Below, piece after piece: positions 8,622 through 15,659 of a stretch of 53,915 bases of DNA (position 1 is its first letter; each line of letters starts with the position of its first letter). The stretch spans positions 1 through 53,915 of the forward strand of contig CAVXYG010000015.1 of NCBI GenBank assembly GCA_963766005.1, written 5' to 3'. The notes beneath the pieces were generated by a model. That model was given only the letters and a program-made list of their open reading frames with translations. It was not told where the DNA came from and did no database searches. Origin of the DNA: CAVXYG01 sp963766005 (lineage in GTDB: Bacteria > Actinomycetota > Actinomycetes > S36-B12 > GCA-2699445). Made by a program: the position numbers and the translations under genes.

Positions 8622-9808
8622 CAGTGGTCGCCCTCAAGTGCCCGCAGCACCGCCTCGCAGGCGTACAGGCGGCCGTAGTCGCGCCCGGTGATCTCCCGGA
8701 CGAACCCGAGCTTCTCCAGTCGTTGGAGGGCCCCTTGCGCGGGCGGGAAGGTGACACCGTGGCGGGCTGCGGACTCAGAGGCCGAGGTGATCGGGAACGC
8801 GATGAGGTCCTGGGCGATGTCCAGTACCACCCCCTTGGCCTTCTCGGCCCGCAACGCCCCGGCCATGGCATCACGGATGTCCAGGAGGCTGTCGATCCTG
8901 CGCAGGGCATCCTCGGCCTGGTCCTTCACCCCCTCGGCGAAGAACTGGACCCACGGATCGAAGCTCCCGCTGAGGCTGGTCGCAAGCAGGAGGTCCTTGT
9001 ACTGGTCCTTGCGGGGCTCCAGCCAAGGGGACAGGTTCAGGACAGGATGGCTCAGAGCGCCCGAATCGATGAGCTGCAGCACGACGACGAGGCGACCCAC
9101 CCGGCCGTTGCCGTCGCTGAACGGGTGGAGCGCCTCGAACTGGTAGTGCCCGATCGCAGCCTTCGCCAGCAGCGGCGTGTCGTCTACTGCGGGGTCCAGG
9201 TTGAGCCACTGCTCCCATGCGGACATCCCGTCGGCAAGGGCGGTGCCCGGGGGTGGCGGGACGTAGCGGGACCGTTCGATGCCCAGTCGGCGCTCACCGA
9301 TGTACACCTGCCGCGTGCGCAGTTGTCCGGCGTCGTAGGAGTCCCCCCTGGTTCCCTTCACCAGGATGGCCTGCAATTCCGCCACCATCGTGAGGCAGAT
9401 CGGTTTGCTGACGATGAGTTCGAGGCCCCGCCGCGCGGCGGCGACGTAGTTCAGAATCTCGCGCTCCTCCTCGGTGCGCGCCCGTTCGTCCAGGAACTCG
9501 GCCTCGAACACGGCGTTGAGCGGCGCGTATGTGCCTTCCAGTGCGCTGGTGCTGACCGCCTCTCGGTAGAGGGTCGGCCGCAGGAACAGCCCGGGGTTCG
9601 GCAGCCGCGATGCTGCGGCGTCCAGTCGCCCGATGGCCCGCTCGGCCTCTGAGATGATCTTGAAGGTCCTCGGGGCCAATTCGATCTGATCCGGCAGTGG
9701 GGACGGAAGGAATGCGAAGTGGGAGTAGTCCCGCTTCAGGAAGACATCGTGGCCGTTGATCGGCGTGAGCGTCCCTGCCGGGCTTGGGGAGAACGCTTCG
9801 ATGTCCAC
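8621..9808 (-). CDS. Fic family adenylyltransferase with inhibitory motif and C-terminal winged helix
   Basis: A 395-residue Fic protein that should transfer AMP (or another nucleotide moiety) to a target hydroxyl. The catalytic motif HPFSDGNGRVGR starts at His228. The N-terminal auto-inhibitory motif (S/T)xxxE(G/N) is present as T87-SAL-E91-G92, so this is a class II, self-inhibited Fic. The Fic/DOC N-terminal domain covers residues ~25-130, and the last ~70 residues look like a winged helix (FPPAQGALQRLEKLGFVREI), which suits DNA binding and autoregulation. The GTG start at 9808 lies 6 nt after a TAGGTT -10 hexamer, so the mRNA is probably leaderless. It forms an operon with the TIGR02391 gene. 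Confidence 0.9.
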   Translation of the reverse strand: MDIEAFSPSPAGTLTPINGHDVFLKRDYSHFAFLPSPLPDQIELAPRTFKIISEAERAIGRLDAAASRLPNPGLFLRPTLYREAVSTSALEGTYAPLNAVFEAEFLDERARTEEEREILNYVAAARRGLELIVSKPICLTMVAELQAILVKGTRGDSYDAGQLRTRQVYIGERRLGIERSRYVPPPPGTALADGMSAWEQWLNLDPAVDDTPLLAKAAIGHYQFEALHPFSDGNGRVGRLVVVLQLIDSGALSHPVLNLSPWLEPRKDQYKDLLLATSLSGSFDPWVQFFAEGVKDQAEDALRRIDSLLDIRDAMAGALRAEKAKGVVLDIAQDLIAFPITSASESAARHGVTFPPAQGALQRLEKLGFVREITGRDYGRLYACEAVLRALEGDH

Positions 9809-9812
9809 GGGT

Positions 9813-9891
9813 CCAACCTATAGAACTTGCGAGCAGATTCATAGGTTGCTGCGGCATCCTATGAATTGCAGTGGTGCAACTATAGGTTGGC
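9813..9891 (-). promoter_or_regulatory. Fic promoter with four alternating operator-like sites
   Basis: Four copies of a TATAGGTTG / CATAGGTTG-like element alternate in orientation: minus at 9814-9823, plus at 9839-9848, minus at ~9856-9866, plus at 9880-9890. The outer pair forms an 11-bp inverted repeat (CCAACCTATAG 9813-9823, CTATAGGTTGG 9881-9891). The inner pair forms a 9-bp one (ATTCATAGG 9837-9845, CCTATGAAT 9858-9866). The first site contains TAGGTT (9820-9815), which fits as the -10 element for leaderless GTG 9808. Binding by the Fic winged helix is inference. Confidence 0.65.
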
Positions 9892-9910
9892 CGAGGCTGC
9901 GGGGTGCGGG

Positions 9911-9985
9911 CGTTGGCGCGACGGCTACATCCGGTTCTACAACACCACCAGGAGGTACTCCAAGATCAACTACCCACGACAGCCC
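9911..9985 (+). pseudogene. IS3-family transposase C-terminal fragment
   Basis: The plus strand reads RDGYIRFYNTTRRYSKINY, matching the conserved C-terminal end of IS3-type OrfB (FYNxxRRHSxIGY). Only about 25 residues remain, between the Fic promoter and tRNA-Lys. Confidence 0.6.
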
Positions 9986-10038
9986 GACCACGCCCGCCCG
10001 TCCCACGAACAGCCGAAATCCCTTGCACCGCAACAGAA

Positions 10039-10072
10039 AACGGCGGAACCCCTTGATGAGGGTCCCGCCGTT
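10039..10072 (-). terminator. Terminator hairpin of tRNA-Lys
   Basis: AACGGCGGAACCC (10039-10051) pairs with GGGTCCCGCCGTT (10060-10072), 12 of 13 positions, with an 8-nt loop. It lies 7 nt beyond the 3' end of the tRNA and is followed on the minus strand by TTTT at 10040-10037. Confidence 0.75.
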
Positions 10073-10078
10073 CGCGAG

Positions 10079-10151
10079 TAGGCCGCCGGGGACTTGAACC
10101 CCGAACCCGCGGATTAAGAGTCCGCTGCTCTGCCAGTTGAGCTAGCGACCC
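10079..10151 (-). tRNA. tRNA-Lys (anticodon CTT)
   Basis: The complete 73-nt cloverleaf is visible on the minus strand: acceptor GGGTCGC paired with GCGGCCT (two G-U pairs), anticodon loop CTCTTAA giving CTT for AAG codons, and T-arm CGGGGTTCAAGTCCCCG. CCA is not encoded. It lies 44 nt downstream of pxpC on the same strand, and the accessory Fic segment abuts its 3' side, a common integration position. Confidence 0.95.
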
Positions 10152-10195
10152 GCTCATAAGGCTACCAAAAGCGCACCATGCCTGGCGAGTTCGGC

Positions 10196-11056
10196 TCAAG
10201 CCCGGCGGACTGCGAACCGCACCTCGTCCCCGGGCCGCAACTGACCGCACCGGTCCCAGTCCGCGGCGTCCACCGTCGCGATGACGGGGTAGCCGCCGGT
10301 GGTCGGATGGTCGGGGCCCATGACGATCGGCTGGCCGGCTGGTGGCACCTGGATAGCGCCCCGCTGCAGCGGCTCGGACGGCAGTTCCCCGGATCGGGCC
10401 CGCGCCAGGACTGGCCCCGTGAGCCGGATTCCGATCCGGTTGCTGTTGGCGGCGACGATGAAGGTGGCCGACTCCAGCCTCTGCATGGCCTCGGCGACGA
10501 ACCAGTCCGCGCGCGGGCCGGGCCGGGCCCGCAGCGGACCCCTTTCGGCTGGGCCCACGGGTGCCTGGTCGATCAGCGGCTGCCCCGAGCGGCGATGCGC
10601 CAGGGCGATGGTGTCGCCGGCGACCAGCGGCGGTGGGCCCAGCCCGCTGAGGACGTCGTGCGATGCCGAGCCGAGGAACCGGGTGGCGGCGAACCCGCCC
10701 CGGACCGCGAGGTAGTTGCGGACGCCCTCCCGGGGGAGGCCGATGTCGAGCTCGGTCCCCGCCGGCCAGGAGAAGACCTCGTGCACCGCCACCGGTGCTC
10801 CCGCGACGGCGATGCCCACGGAAGGCCCGGTGATCACGGCGGTCGCCGTGGCATCGATTTCCAGCCGGGCGCGGCCCAGGGTGATCTCCAGGGCCGCCTC
10901 GTCGGCGTCGTTGCCGACCAGGCGTTGGGCCAGGGCCGCAGCCTGCGCGTCGAAGGCACCCGCTGTTGGGACGCCGAGCGCGGCAGCGTCGCGTCGTCCG
11001 GGATCCTCCAGCAGGAGCGGGGCCCCGGTGCGCACCACAATGATGGTGCCGCTCAC
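10196..11056 (-). CDS. pxpC: 5-oxoprolinase subunit C
   Basis: A 286-residue biotin-dependent-carboxyltransferase-like protein (AHS2/KipA family), the C subunit of the prokaryotic ATP-dependent 5-oxoprolinase that opens pyroglutamate to glutamate. Family features are visible: ALGVPTAGAFDAQAAALAQR near residue 27, LPREGVRNYLAVRGGFA near 105, and GPDHPTTGGYPVIATV near the end. The start is GTG 11056, which overlaps the pxpB stop by 4 bp (GTGA). Open sequence upstream of this point is not used. It is the last gene of the pxpA-pxpB-pxpC operon, with tRNA-Lys next. Confidence 0.9.
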   Translation of the reverse strand: MSGTIIVVRTGAPLLLEDPGRRDAAALGVPTAGAFDAQAAALAQRLVGNDADEAALEITLGRARLEIDATATAVITGPSVGIAVAGAPVAVHEVFSWPAGTELDIGLPREGVRNYLAVRGGFAATRFLGSASHDVLSGLGPPPLVAGDTIALAHRRSGQPLIDQAPVGPAERGPLRARPGPRADWFVAEAMQRLESATFIVAANSNRIGIRLTGPVLARARSGELPSEPLQRGAIQVPPAGQPIVMGPDHPTTGGYPVIATVDAADWDRCGQLRPGDEVRFAVRRA

Positions 11057-11664
11057 CGGATCGCCTCGAATCGCACGTGCGCGCCGGCCCGCAGCCGTGC
11101 CGGCGGATCGCGTTGCACGTCGAAGAGCCACTCCTCGGTCGTTCCCAGCAGATGCCATCCGCCGGGCGAGCTGCTCGGGTACACGGCGCTGTAGGCGTCG
11201 GCCACTGCGACCGCACCGGCCGGCACCCGCACCCGCGGCACTCGGCGGCGCGGCAGATGCAGGCGCCGGGGCAGGCCGGTCAGGTAGCCGAATCCCGGGG
11301 CGAAGCCGACGAACGCGACGCGGTATGTAGCGGAGGTGTGCAGGGCCACGACCTCGGAGGGCTGTGCGCCGATCGCATCCGCCACCTCGGCCAGGTCCTC
11401 CCCGTCGTACCGGACCCGGATTGTGACCACGGGGGTGTCGGTGCCGGCCAACCGCGGCGAGGTGGGGGCGCCTTGGAGTGCCGACACCATCGTGGCCAGG
11501 TCCGGCGCGGTCCCGGGGAATCGGACCAGGCAAGTGCGAGCCCCGAGGACGATCTCGGCGCCGTGCGGCCAGTGCCCTCGGAGGTGGTCGGCTACGGCGC
11601 TCGGATCAGCTGAAGTATCGATCAACCAGGCGCGATCACCGTAGGGCAGCAGGGATGGGGTCAC
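11053..11664 (-). CDS. pxpB: 5-oxoprolinase subunit B
   Basis: A 203-residue AHS1/KipI-type protein and partner of PxpC. The sequence begins LLPYGDRAWLID, contains VVTIRVRYDGEDLAEVAD and the conserved FVGFAPGFGYLTGLP near residue 120, and ends with the usual GGWHLLGTTEEWLFD. It starts with GTG 11664, overlapping the pxpA stop by 4 bp, so all three subunits are translationally coupled. The older KipI name (kinase inhibitor) comes from the Bacillus member; the operon context favours 5-oxoprolinase here. Confidence 0.9.
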   Translation of the reverse strand: MTPSLLPYGDRAWLIDTSADPSAVADHLRGHWPHGAEIVLGARTCLVRFPGTAPDLATMVSALQGAPTSPRLAGTDTPVVTIRVRYDGEDLAEVADAIGAQPSEVVALHTSATYRVAFVGFAPGFGYLTGLPRRLHLPRRRVPRVRVPAGAVAVADAYSAVYPSSSPGGWHLLGTTEEWLFDVQRDPPARLRAGAHVRFEAIR

Positions 11665-12428
11665 GGCACGACGTCGACGAAGGATCGAACCGTCACCGGC
11701 ACGCTGTCGAGCGTGTCGCGGATCTGCCGGGCCAGGGCGACGGCGCCGGGGGTGTCGCTGTGCAGGCAGACGCTGTCGGCCGCCACGGTGAGGCGCGTGC
11801 CGCTGTGGCTGAGGACCGTCCGCTGGCGGACCGCCTGCAGGACCCGGTCGATGACGACCTCCGGGTCGGTGAGCACCGCGCCGGGATCGCTACGGCTGCG
11901 CAGCCGGCCACTGGCCTCGTATGCCCTATCGGCGAAGAACTCCCCGTAGACCGCGACCCCGGCGGTGGCCGCGGTGCAGGCCAACGTCCCGTCGCACTGG
12001 GTGAGGACCGGCAGTCCGTACTCCTGGGCCAGCGCGACGAGGATCGCTGCGGGAGCATCGTTGACCACCGAAGCGTGGTAGAGCGCACCGTGCGGCTTGA
12101 GGTAGCGCACGGCCGTACCGACATCGGCAGCTGCGGCGAGCAGCTCATCCACCTGAACCCGTAGGGCATCCAACAGGGCCTGAGGGGTGAACGAGCGCTC
12201 CAAACGGCCGAAGTGCTCGCGGTCGGGATAGGAGACGTGCGCGCCGACGGCGACGTCGTGGAGTGTGGCGAGCTCGGCTACTCGCCGCATGGACATGCCG
12301 TCCCCGGCATGGCCGCCGCAGGCGACGTTGGCGCTGGAGACGATTTCGAGCAGAGCCCTGTCGAGGTGATCCCCGGAGCGGCCCGGAAACTCGCCGAGAT
12401 CGGCGTTGAGATCGACACGGGACGCCAT
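11661..12428 (-). CDS. pxpA: 5-oxoprolinase subunit A (LamB/YcsF family)
   Basis: A 255-residue TIM-barrel-like protein of the LamB/YcsF family and the A subunit of 5-oxoprolinase. Conserved segments are VDLNADLGEFPG at the N-terminus, SSANVACGGHAGDG near 32, VGAHVSYPDREHFGR near 62, and VRYLKPHGALYH near 107. It is the first gene of the operon, with overlapping starts through pxpC. The ATG lies 6 nt after a TAGCCT hexamer, suggesting a leaderless transcript. Confidence 0.92.
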   Translation of the reverse strand: MASRVDLNADLGEFPGRSGDHLDRALLEIVSSANVACGGHAGDGMSMRRVAELATLHDVAVGAHVSYPDREHFGRLERSFTPQALLDALRVQVDELLAAAADVGTAVRYLKPHGALYHASVVNDAPAAILVALAQEYGLPVLTQCDGTLACTAATAGVAVYGEFFADRAYEASGRLRSRSDPGAVLTDPEVVIDRVLQAVRQRTVLSHSGTRLTVAADSVCLHSDTPGAVALARQIRDTLDSVPVTVRSFVDVVP

Positions 12429-12434
12429 GGCAGG

Positions 12435-12440
12435 AGGCTA
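12435..12440 (-). promoter_or_regulatory. -10 element of the pxp operon (leaderless)
   Basis: TAGCCT on the minus strand is followed by 6 nt (CCTGCC) and the pxpA ATG, with no Shine-Dalgarno sequence in between. The same geometry recurs upstream of many starts in this window. Confidence 0.5.
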
Positions 12441-12587
12441 GTTGCGCCGGAGGGCCGACGGAAGGGGTACCGCGAATCGACACGGCGGCTTTCGCTCGGG
12501 CATCCCTCTGCCAGGATCCGGAAAGGGCGATCCGCAGGTCCGGAAGGCGATTCGCCGTTCCCTCATCGCCTGTGCCGACGCCGTCGA

Positions 12588-12862
12588 GCCGAGCGGTGCC
12601 GAGCCGAGCGGTGCGAGCCGAGCGGTGCCGAGCCGAGCGGTGCCGAGCCGAGCGGTGCCGAGCCGAGCGGTGCCGAGCCGAGCGGTGCCGAGCCGAGCGG
12701 TGCCGAGCCGAGCGGTGCCGAGCCGAGCGGTGCCGAGCCGAGCGGTGCCGAGCCGAGCGGTGCCGAGCCGAGCGGTGCCGAGCCGAGCGGTGCCGAGCCG
12801 AGCGGTGCCGAGCCGAGCGGTGCCGAGCCGAGCGGTGCCGGCGGGGTGCCGAGCCGAGCGGT
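12588..12862. repeat. 15-bp tandem array, about 18 copies
   Basis: The unit GCCGAGCGGTGCCGA repeats with almost no variation. The core GCCGAGCGGT occurs at 12588, 12603 and 12617, then every 15 bp to 12827, and once more at 12853 after a variant unit. One early spacing is 14 bp. Because 15 is a multiple of 3 and the unit has no stop, several frames stay open on both strands (AEPSG, PSRAV, RAERC; PLGSA in reverse). None has a convincing start or flanking domain, so I treat it as non-coding repeat DNA. Confidence 0.9.
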
Positions 12863-13253
12863 GCCGCCCGCGGGGTCGGGGCCGGGGCGGGGTCGCGCCC
12901 CGGTGTGGTTGCCGGGAAGCCTCACGCCTGTTGGACTGCTTCGCCCGGTTGCGTTCGTGGCCGGCGGGTGCTCCATCTGGGATGAGGCGTACCGGCGAGT
13001 AACTCGCGCGTTGGCGGCAACGTGCCAGGATCTTCGGGAGGTGTTCAGCTATGGCCGGGCCACCTCGCCGCCGGGGCCGGGCCGGGGGCGGACTGCGCTC
13101 GCTGACGCGTTGGGCGACCAGAGATGATGCCGCGCGAGCGTCATGTCACAGAACGCCGGGCGCCCTGCAGGGGCGGCATGGATTCCCGTGGCTATGCCGG
13201 GACACAGCACGGTAGACCGCCAGCAGCCCCCCGGAATGGGACGGCAGACGACT
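12863..13253. other. Gene-free stretch between 15-bp array and tRNA-His
   Basis: This is GC-rich sequence without a recognisable coding region. The frames that run in from the tandem array end here without homology. I see no promoter or hairpin before 13254. Confidence 0.5.
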
Positions 13254-13283
13254 TCGACGGGCCCGCATGCGCAAGCCCGTCGA
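13254..13283 (-). terminator. Terminator hairpin of tRNA-His
   Basis: TCGACGGGC (13254-13262) and GCCCGTCGA (13275-13283) form a 9-bp stem whose 12-nt loop contains GCATGC. It starts 3 nt past the encoded CCA. Confidence 0.65.
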
Positions 13284-13285
13284 GT

Positions 13286-13362
13286 TGGGGTGAGTGACGG
13301 GACTTGAACCCGCGACTTCCTGGACCACAACCAGGTGCTCTACCAGCTGAGCTACACCCACC
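13286..13362 (-). tRNA. tRNA-His (anticodon GTG)
   Basis: A complete cloverleaf: acceptor GTGGGTG paired with CACTCAC, the His-specific extra G(-1) opposite discriminator C, anticodon loop TTGTGGT (GTG), and T-arm GCGGGTTCAAGTCCCGT. CCA is genome-encoded at 13288-13286. It lies 28 nt from the 3' end of the orn gene, on the same strand. Confidence 0.95.
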
Positions 13363-13390
13363 AAGGTCGGCGTCGAGGTCGCACAGCACC

Positions 13391-14053
13391 TCAACGCTCT
13401 GCAAGTGTACCCGTTGCTGAGGCCGGGCCCGGTCCAGTATCTGCCTCAGCGCCGACCGGGCGCGGCGCGTCGCCGAAGACCGTCTCCCGGTAGTAGCGCA
13501 ACTCGGCGATGGAGTCCCAGACGTCGCCCAGGGCGCGGTGGTTGCCGGTCTTCTCCGGAGACTGGAAGTACACCTTCGGATACCAGCGTCGCACCAGCTC
13601 CTTCAGGCTGGAGACATCCACGATGCGGTAGTGCAGGTAGTCGTCCAGCTGCGGCATGTCGCGCGCCAGGTACCCGCGGTCGACATAGACCGAGGAGCCG
13701 GCCAGCGGCGCCTTCCTGGCCTCCGGGACGTGCTGACGGACGTAGTCCAGCACGACGGCCTCGGCCTCATCCAGCGTGACACCGCTGGGGATCAGGGGCA
13801 GCAGTCCGGACTGCTCGTGCATCTGTGTCACGAAGTCCGACATCTGGTCTAGCGCGTCCTGCGGAGGCTTGATCACCGCGGAGACGCCGTCATCGAGAGG
13901 CTGGAGCTGTGCATCGGTGACGACGCACGCCACTTCGACCAGCGCGTCCTTGGCCAGGTCCAGGCCGGTCATCTCGCAGTCGATCCAGACCAGCGGGACG
14001 CCGGTACGTTTCGATTCCGCGGCGGTCGTCGTTGGTGTCACTGGGCTCGGCAC
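13391..14053 (-). CDS. orn: Oligoribonuclease
   Basis: A 220-residue DEDDh 3'-5' exonuclease that degrades 2-5-nt RNA fragments and pGpG. Catalytic motifs are clear: WIDCEMTGLDL (Asp/Glu) near residue 24, YVDRGYLARDMPQLDDYL in the middle, and HRALGDVWDSI with the general-base His and final Asp near 173-177. A 25-residue tail follows the domain. The start GTG 14053 is supported by a TAGGGT hexamer exactly 6 nt upstream, with no Shine-Dalgarno, so the mRNA is probably leaderless. tRNA-His lies just downstream. Confidence 0.95.
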   Translation of the reverse strand: MPSPVTPTTTAAESKRTGVPLVWIDCEMTGLDLAKDALVEVACVVTDAQLQPLDDGVSAVIKPPQDALDQMSDFVTQMHEQSGLLPLIPSGVTLDEAEAVVLDYVRQHVPEARKAPLAGSSVYVDRGYLARDMPQLDDYLHYRIVDVSSLKELVRRWYPKVYFQSPEKTGNHRALGDVWDSIAELRYYRETVFGDAPRPVGAEADTGPGPASATGTLAER

Positions 14054-14059
14054 GCGCTC

Positions 14060-14065
14060 ACCCTA
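14060..14065 (-). promoter_or_regulatory. -10 element of orn (leaderless)
   Basis: TAGGGT on the minus strand, then GAGCGC and the GTG start. This decides the start of orn at 14053. Confidence 0.5.
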
Positions 14066-14103
14066 GTTGATGCGTCGCGGTGGTCCCTGTGCCGAGGGGC
14101 TGC

Positions 14104-15030
14104 TCAACTCCTGACCACGGCAACGTTGCAGGTCGCGTGGTGCAGGACGCCGTGGCTGACGGAGCCGAGCACGAGGCCCAGGAATCCGCCGCGGCCGCGG
14201 GAACCCACGACCAGCAGGGCGGCATCCTCCGACTGCGCGACGAGCGTCTTCACCGGCGAGCCGCGCAGGATCGTGTGCTCGACGGTCACATCCGGGTAGC
14301 GCTCGCTGAATCCGGCCAGCTCCTCCAGGGCGGCGCGCGCCTCGGTGTTGGCGATCTCGCGCACGAGTTCCGGCGGCTCCGGTGCGGGGACCCCGGTGAT
14401 GGCGCCGATCGGCGGCACGTCCCAGGTGTGCACGGCGAGCAGGTCGAGCTCCTCGCGGCTGGCGACGTCGAAAGCGAAGGCCAGGGCGCGGACCGAATCG
14501 GGCGACCCGTCGATCCCAACCACCACGCGCGTGCCGCTGGGCCTGCCTTGGCGAACGACCACGGTCGGTGCTGCGCAGTGGGTTGCCACCTCGCGTGACG
14601 TGCCGCCGAGCAGCATGCCCATGAAGCCGCCGCCGCCACGGCTACCCACGACCACCAGGCTTGCGTCATGGGCGTGCCCCAGCACGACCGCGGCCGCCGG
14701 CCCGGGCTGAACGACGGACTGCACGTCCAGCCCGGGGTGCTCCTGCCGGACCTGCTGAGCGGCCTCGGCCGCCTCCTGCTCGGCGGAGTTCTTCAAGGAG
14801 TCGACGAGCTGGGCGTCCCATGGGGCGCCGGCAGCCAGGCCGAGGTCGGACACGACGATCGTGAAGGCCGTCACGATGCGCAGCGGAACCTGCCGGCGCG
14901 CCGCTTGAGCGGCGGCAAAGGTGAGGGCCTCGTTGGCGGTCTCGGAGTTGTCGAAACCGACCACTACCGGACCGGAACCGGCCCCGATGGTGTCCTCGAC
15001 CTCGTCCGGATTCCTCGATGCGCGCGTCAT
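14104..15030 (-). CDS. Universal stress protein with two USP domains
   Basis: A 308-residue cytosolic protein made of two tandem UspA domains (residues ~20-160 and ~167-308). Each carries the ATP-binding signature G-x2-G-x9-G(S/T): VGSRGGGGFMGMLLGGTS in the first and VGSRGRGGFLGLVLGSVS in the second, so both halves may bind ATP. Each begins with the expected strand and Asp (VVVGFDNSETANEAL; RVVVGIDGSPDSVRAL). The ATG is preceded by GAGGAGGA. Such tandem proteins are common in actinobacteria under hypoxia or stress regulators, but no such operator was identified here. Confidence 0.92.
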   Translation of the reverse strand: MTRASRNPDEVEDTIGAGSGPVVVGFDNSETANEALTFAAAQAARRQVPLRIVTAFTIVVSDLGLAAGAPWDAQLVDSLKNSAEQEAAEAAQQVRQEHPGLDVQSVVQPGPAAAVVLGHAHDASLVVVGSRGGGGFMGMLLGGTSREVATHCAAPTVVVRQGRPSGTRVVVGIDGSPDSVRALAFAFDVASREELDLLAVHTWDVPPIGAITGVPAPEPPELVREIANTEARAALEELAGFSERYPDVTVEHTILRGSPVKTLVAQSEDAALLVVGSRGRGGFLGLVLGSVSHGVLHHATCNVAVVRS

Positions 15031-15087
15031 GGCTCCTCCTCTAGCGCAACCGTAGCGATCGGCCGACCCGGCCGAGAGGGCCGACGG

Positions 15088-15585
15088 TCACATGTCGGCC
15101 CCGGGTTCGCCGCCGCTTGGCCCCTGGCGGGGAACCTGGGAAGCCGCGGCAAGTCGACGCTCGTGGACCGCGTCGATCACGAGCAGCGCGGCCCCTTGGA
15201 CCGCGATGGCGGCGCCGTTGCCCGCGGCCTCGACCGCGGAGATGCGGGCCTTGCCGGCGATGCGATCCCGAGCGGCGATCATGGTGATTCCAGCCGCGAC
15301 GTAGCCCGCGTCGAGGACGGCATTCACCCGCAGTGCGCGTCGTAGTCGCTGGGCATGACCTGGGCTGCGTGCGGCGCCGCGCAGGCGGCCGACCGCCACG
15401 ATGCCGGCGTCGACCGCGCCCCACATGACGTGCTGCCGGCCGAAGGATCGCACCCCGTCCCGCTCGCAGCGGGCGCCGACCCACCACAGCGCCCCGCCGA
15501 CGCCCGTGCTCGCGCCGGCCCACCATGTCAGGCAACGCAGCAGGTGCGCCTCGACGTCCTCGACGTCGCCCGGGTCCTGCGTCAT
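15088..15585 (-). CDS. Small membrane protein of unknown function (DUF6992-like)
   Basis: A 165-residue protein with about four hydrophobic segments: LLRCLTWWAGASTGVGGALW, then VMWGAVDAGIVAVGRL, VNAVLDAGYVAAGITMIAA, and AIAVQGAALLVIDAVH. The pattern of an FGRQHVMWGAVD segment followed by a second pair of helices fits actinobacterial DUF6992-type proteins, but I am not certain of the family. The start ATG 15585 follows a strong GGAGGAGGAAGC ribosome-binding site; the longer open frame upstream is not used. It is divergent from the permease gene, with only 74 bp between starts. Confidence 0.65.
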   Translation of the reverse strand: MTQDPGDVEDVEAHLLRCLTWWAGASTGVGGALWWVGARCERDGVRSFGRQHVMWGAVDAGIVAVGRLRGAARSPGHAQRLRRALRVNAVLDAGYVAAGITMIAARDRIAGKARISAVEAAGNGAAIAVQGAALLVIDAVHERRLAAASQVPRQGPSGGEPGADM

Positions 15586-15659
15586 GCTTCCTCCTCCGCG
15601 GCGGTCCGCGGGGCGACCGACGCCTGACAGCCTAGAGTGGTGAGGGTGCTGGGGTCCCC

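Noticed and set aside
12588..12862. CRISPR array
   Set aside because: Units are contiguous 15-mers with no spacers, and no cas genes are present. The same holds for 23401-23531.
12213..13127. Long repeat-protein frames across the 15-bp array (AEPSG, PSRAV, PLGSA repeats)
   Set aside because: The unit length is a multiple of three without stops, so frames open on both strands automatically. None has a ribosome-binding site or a domain outside the array.
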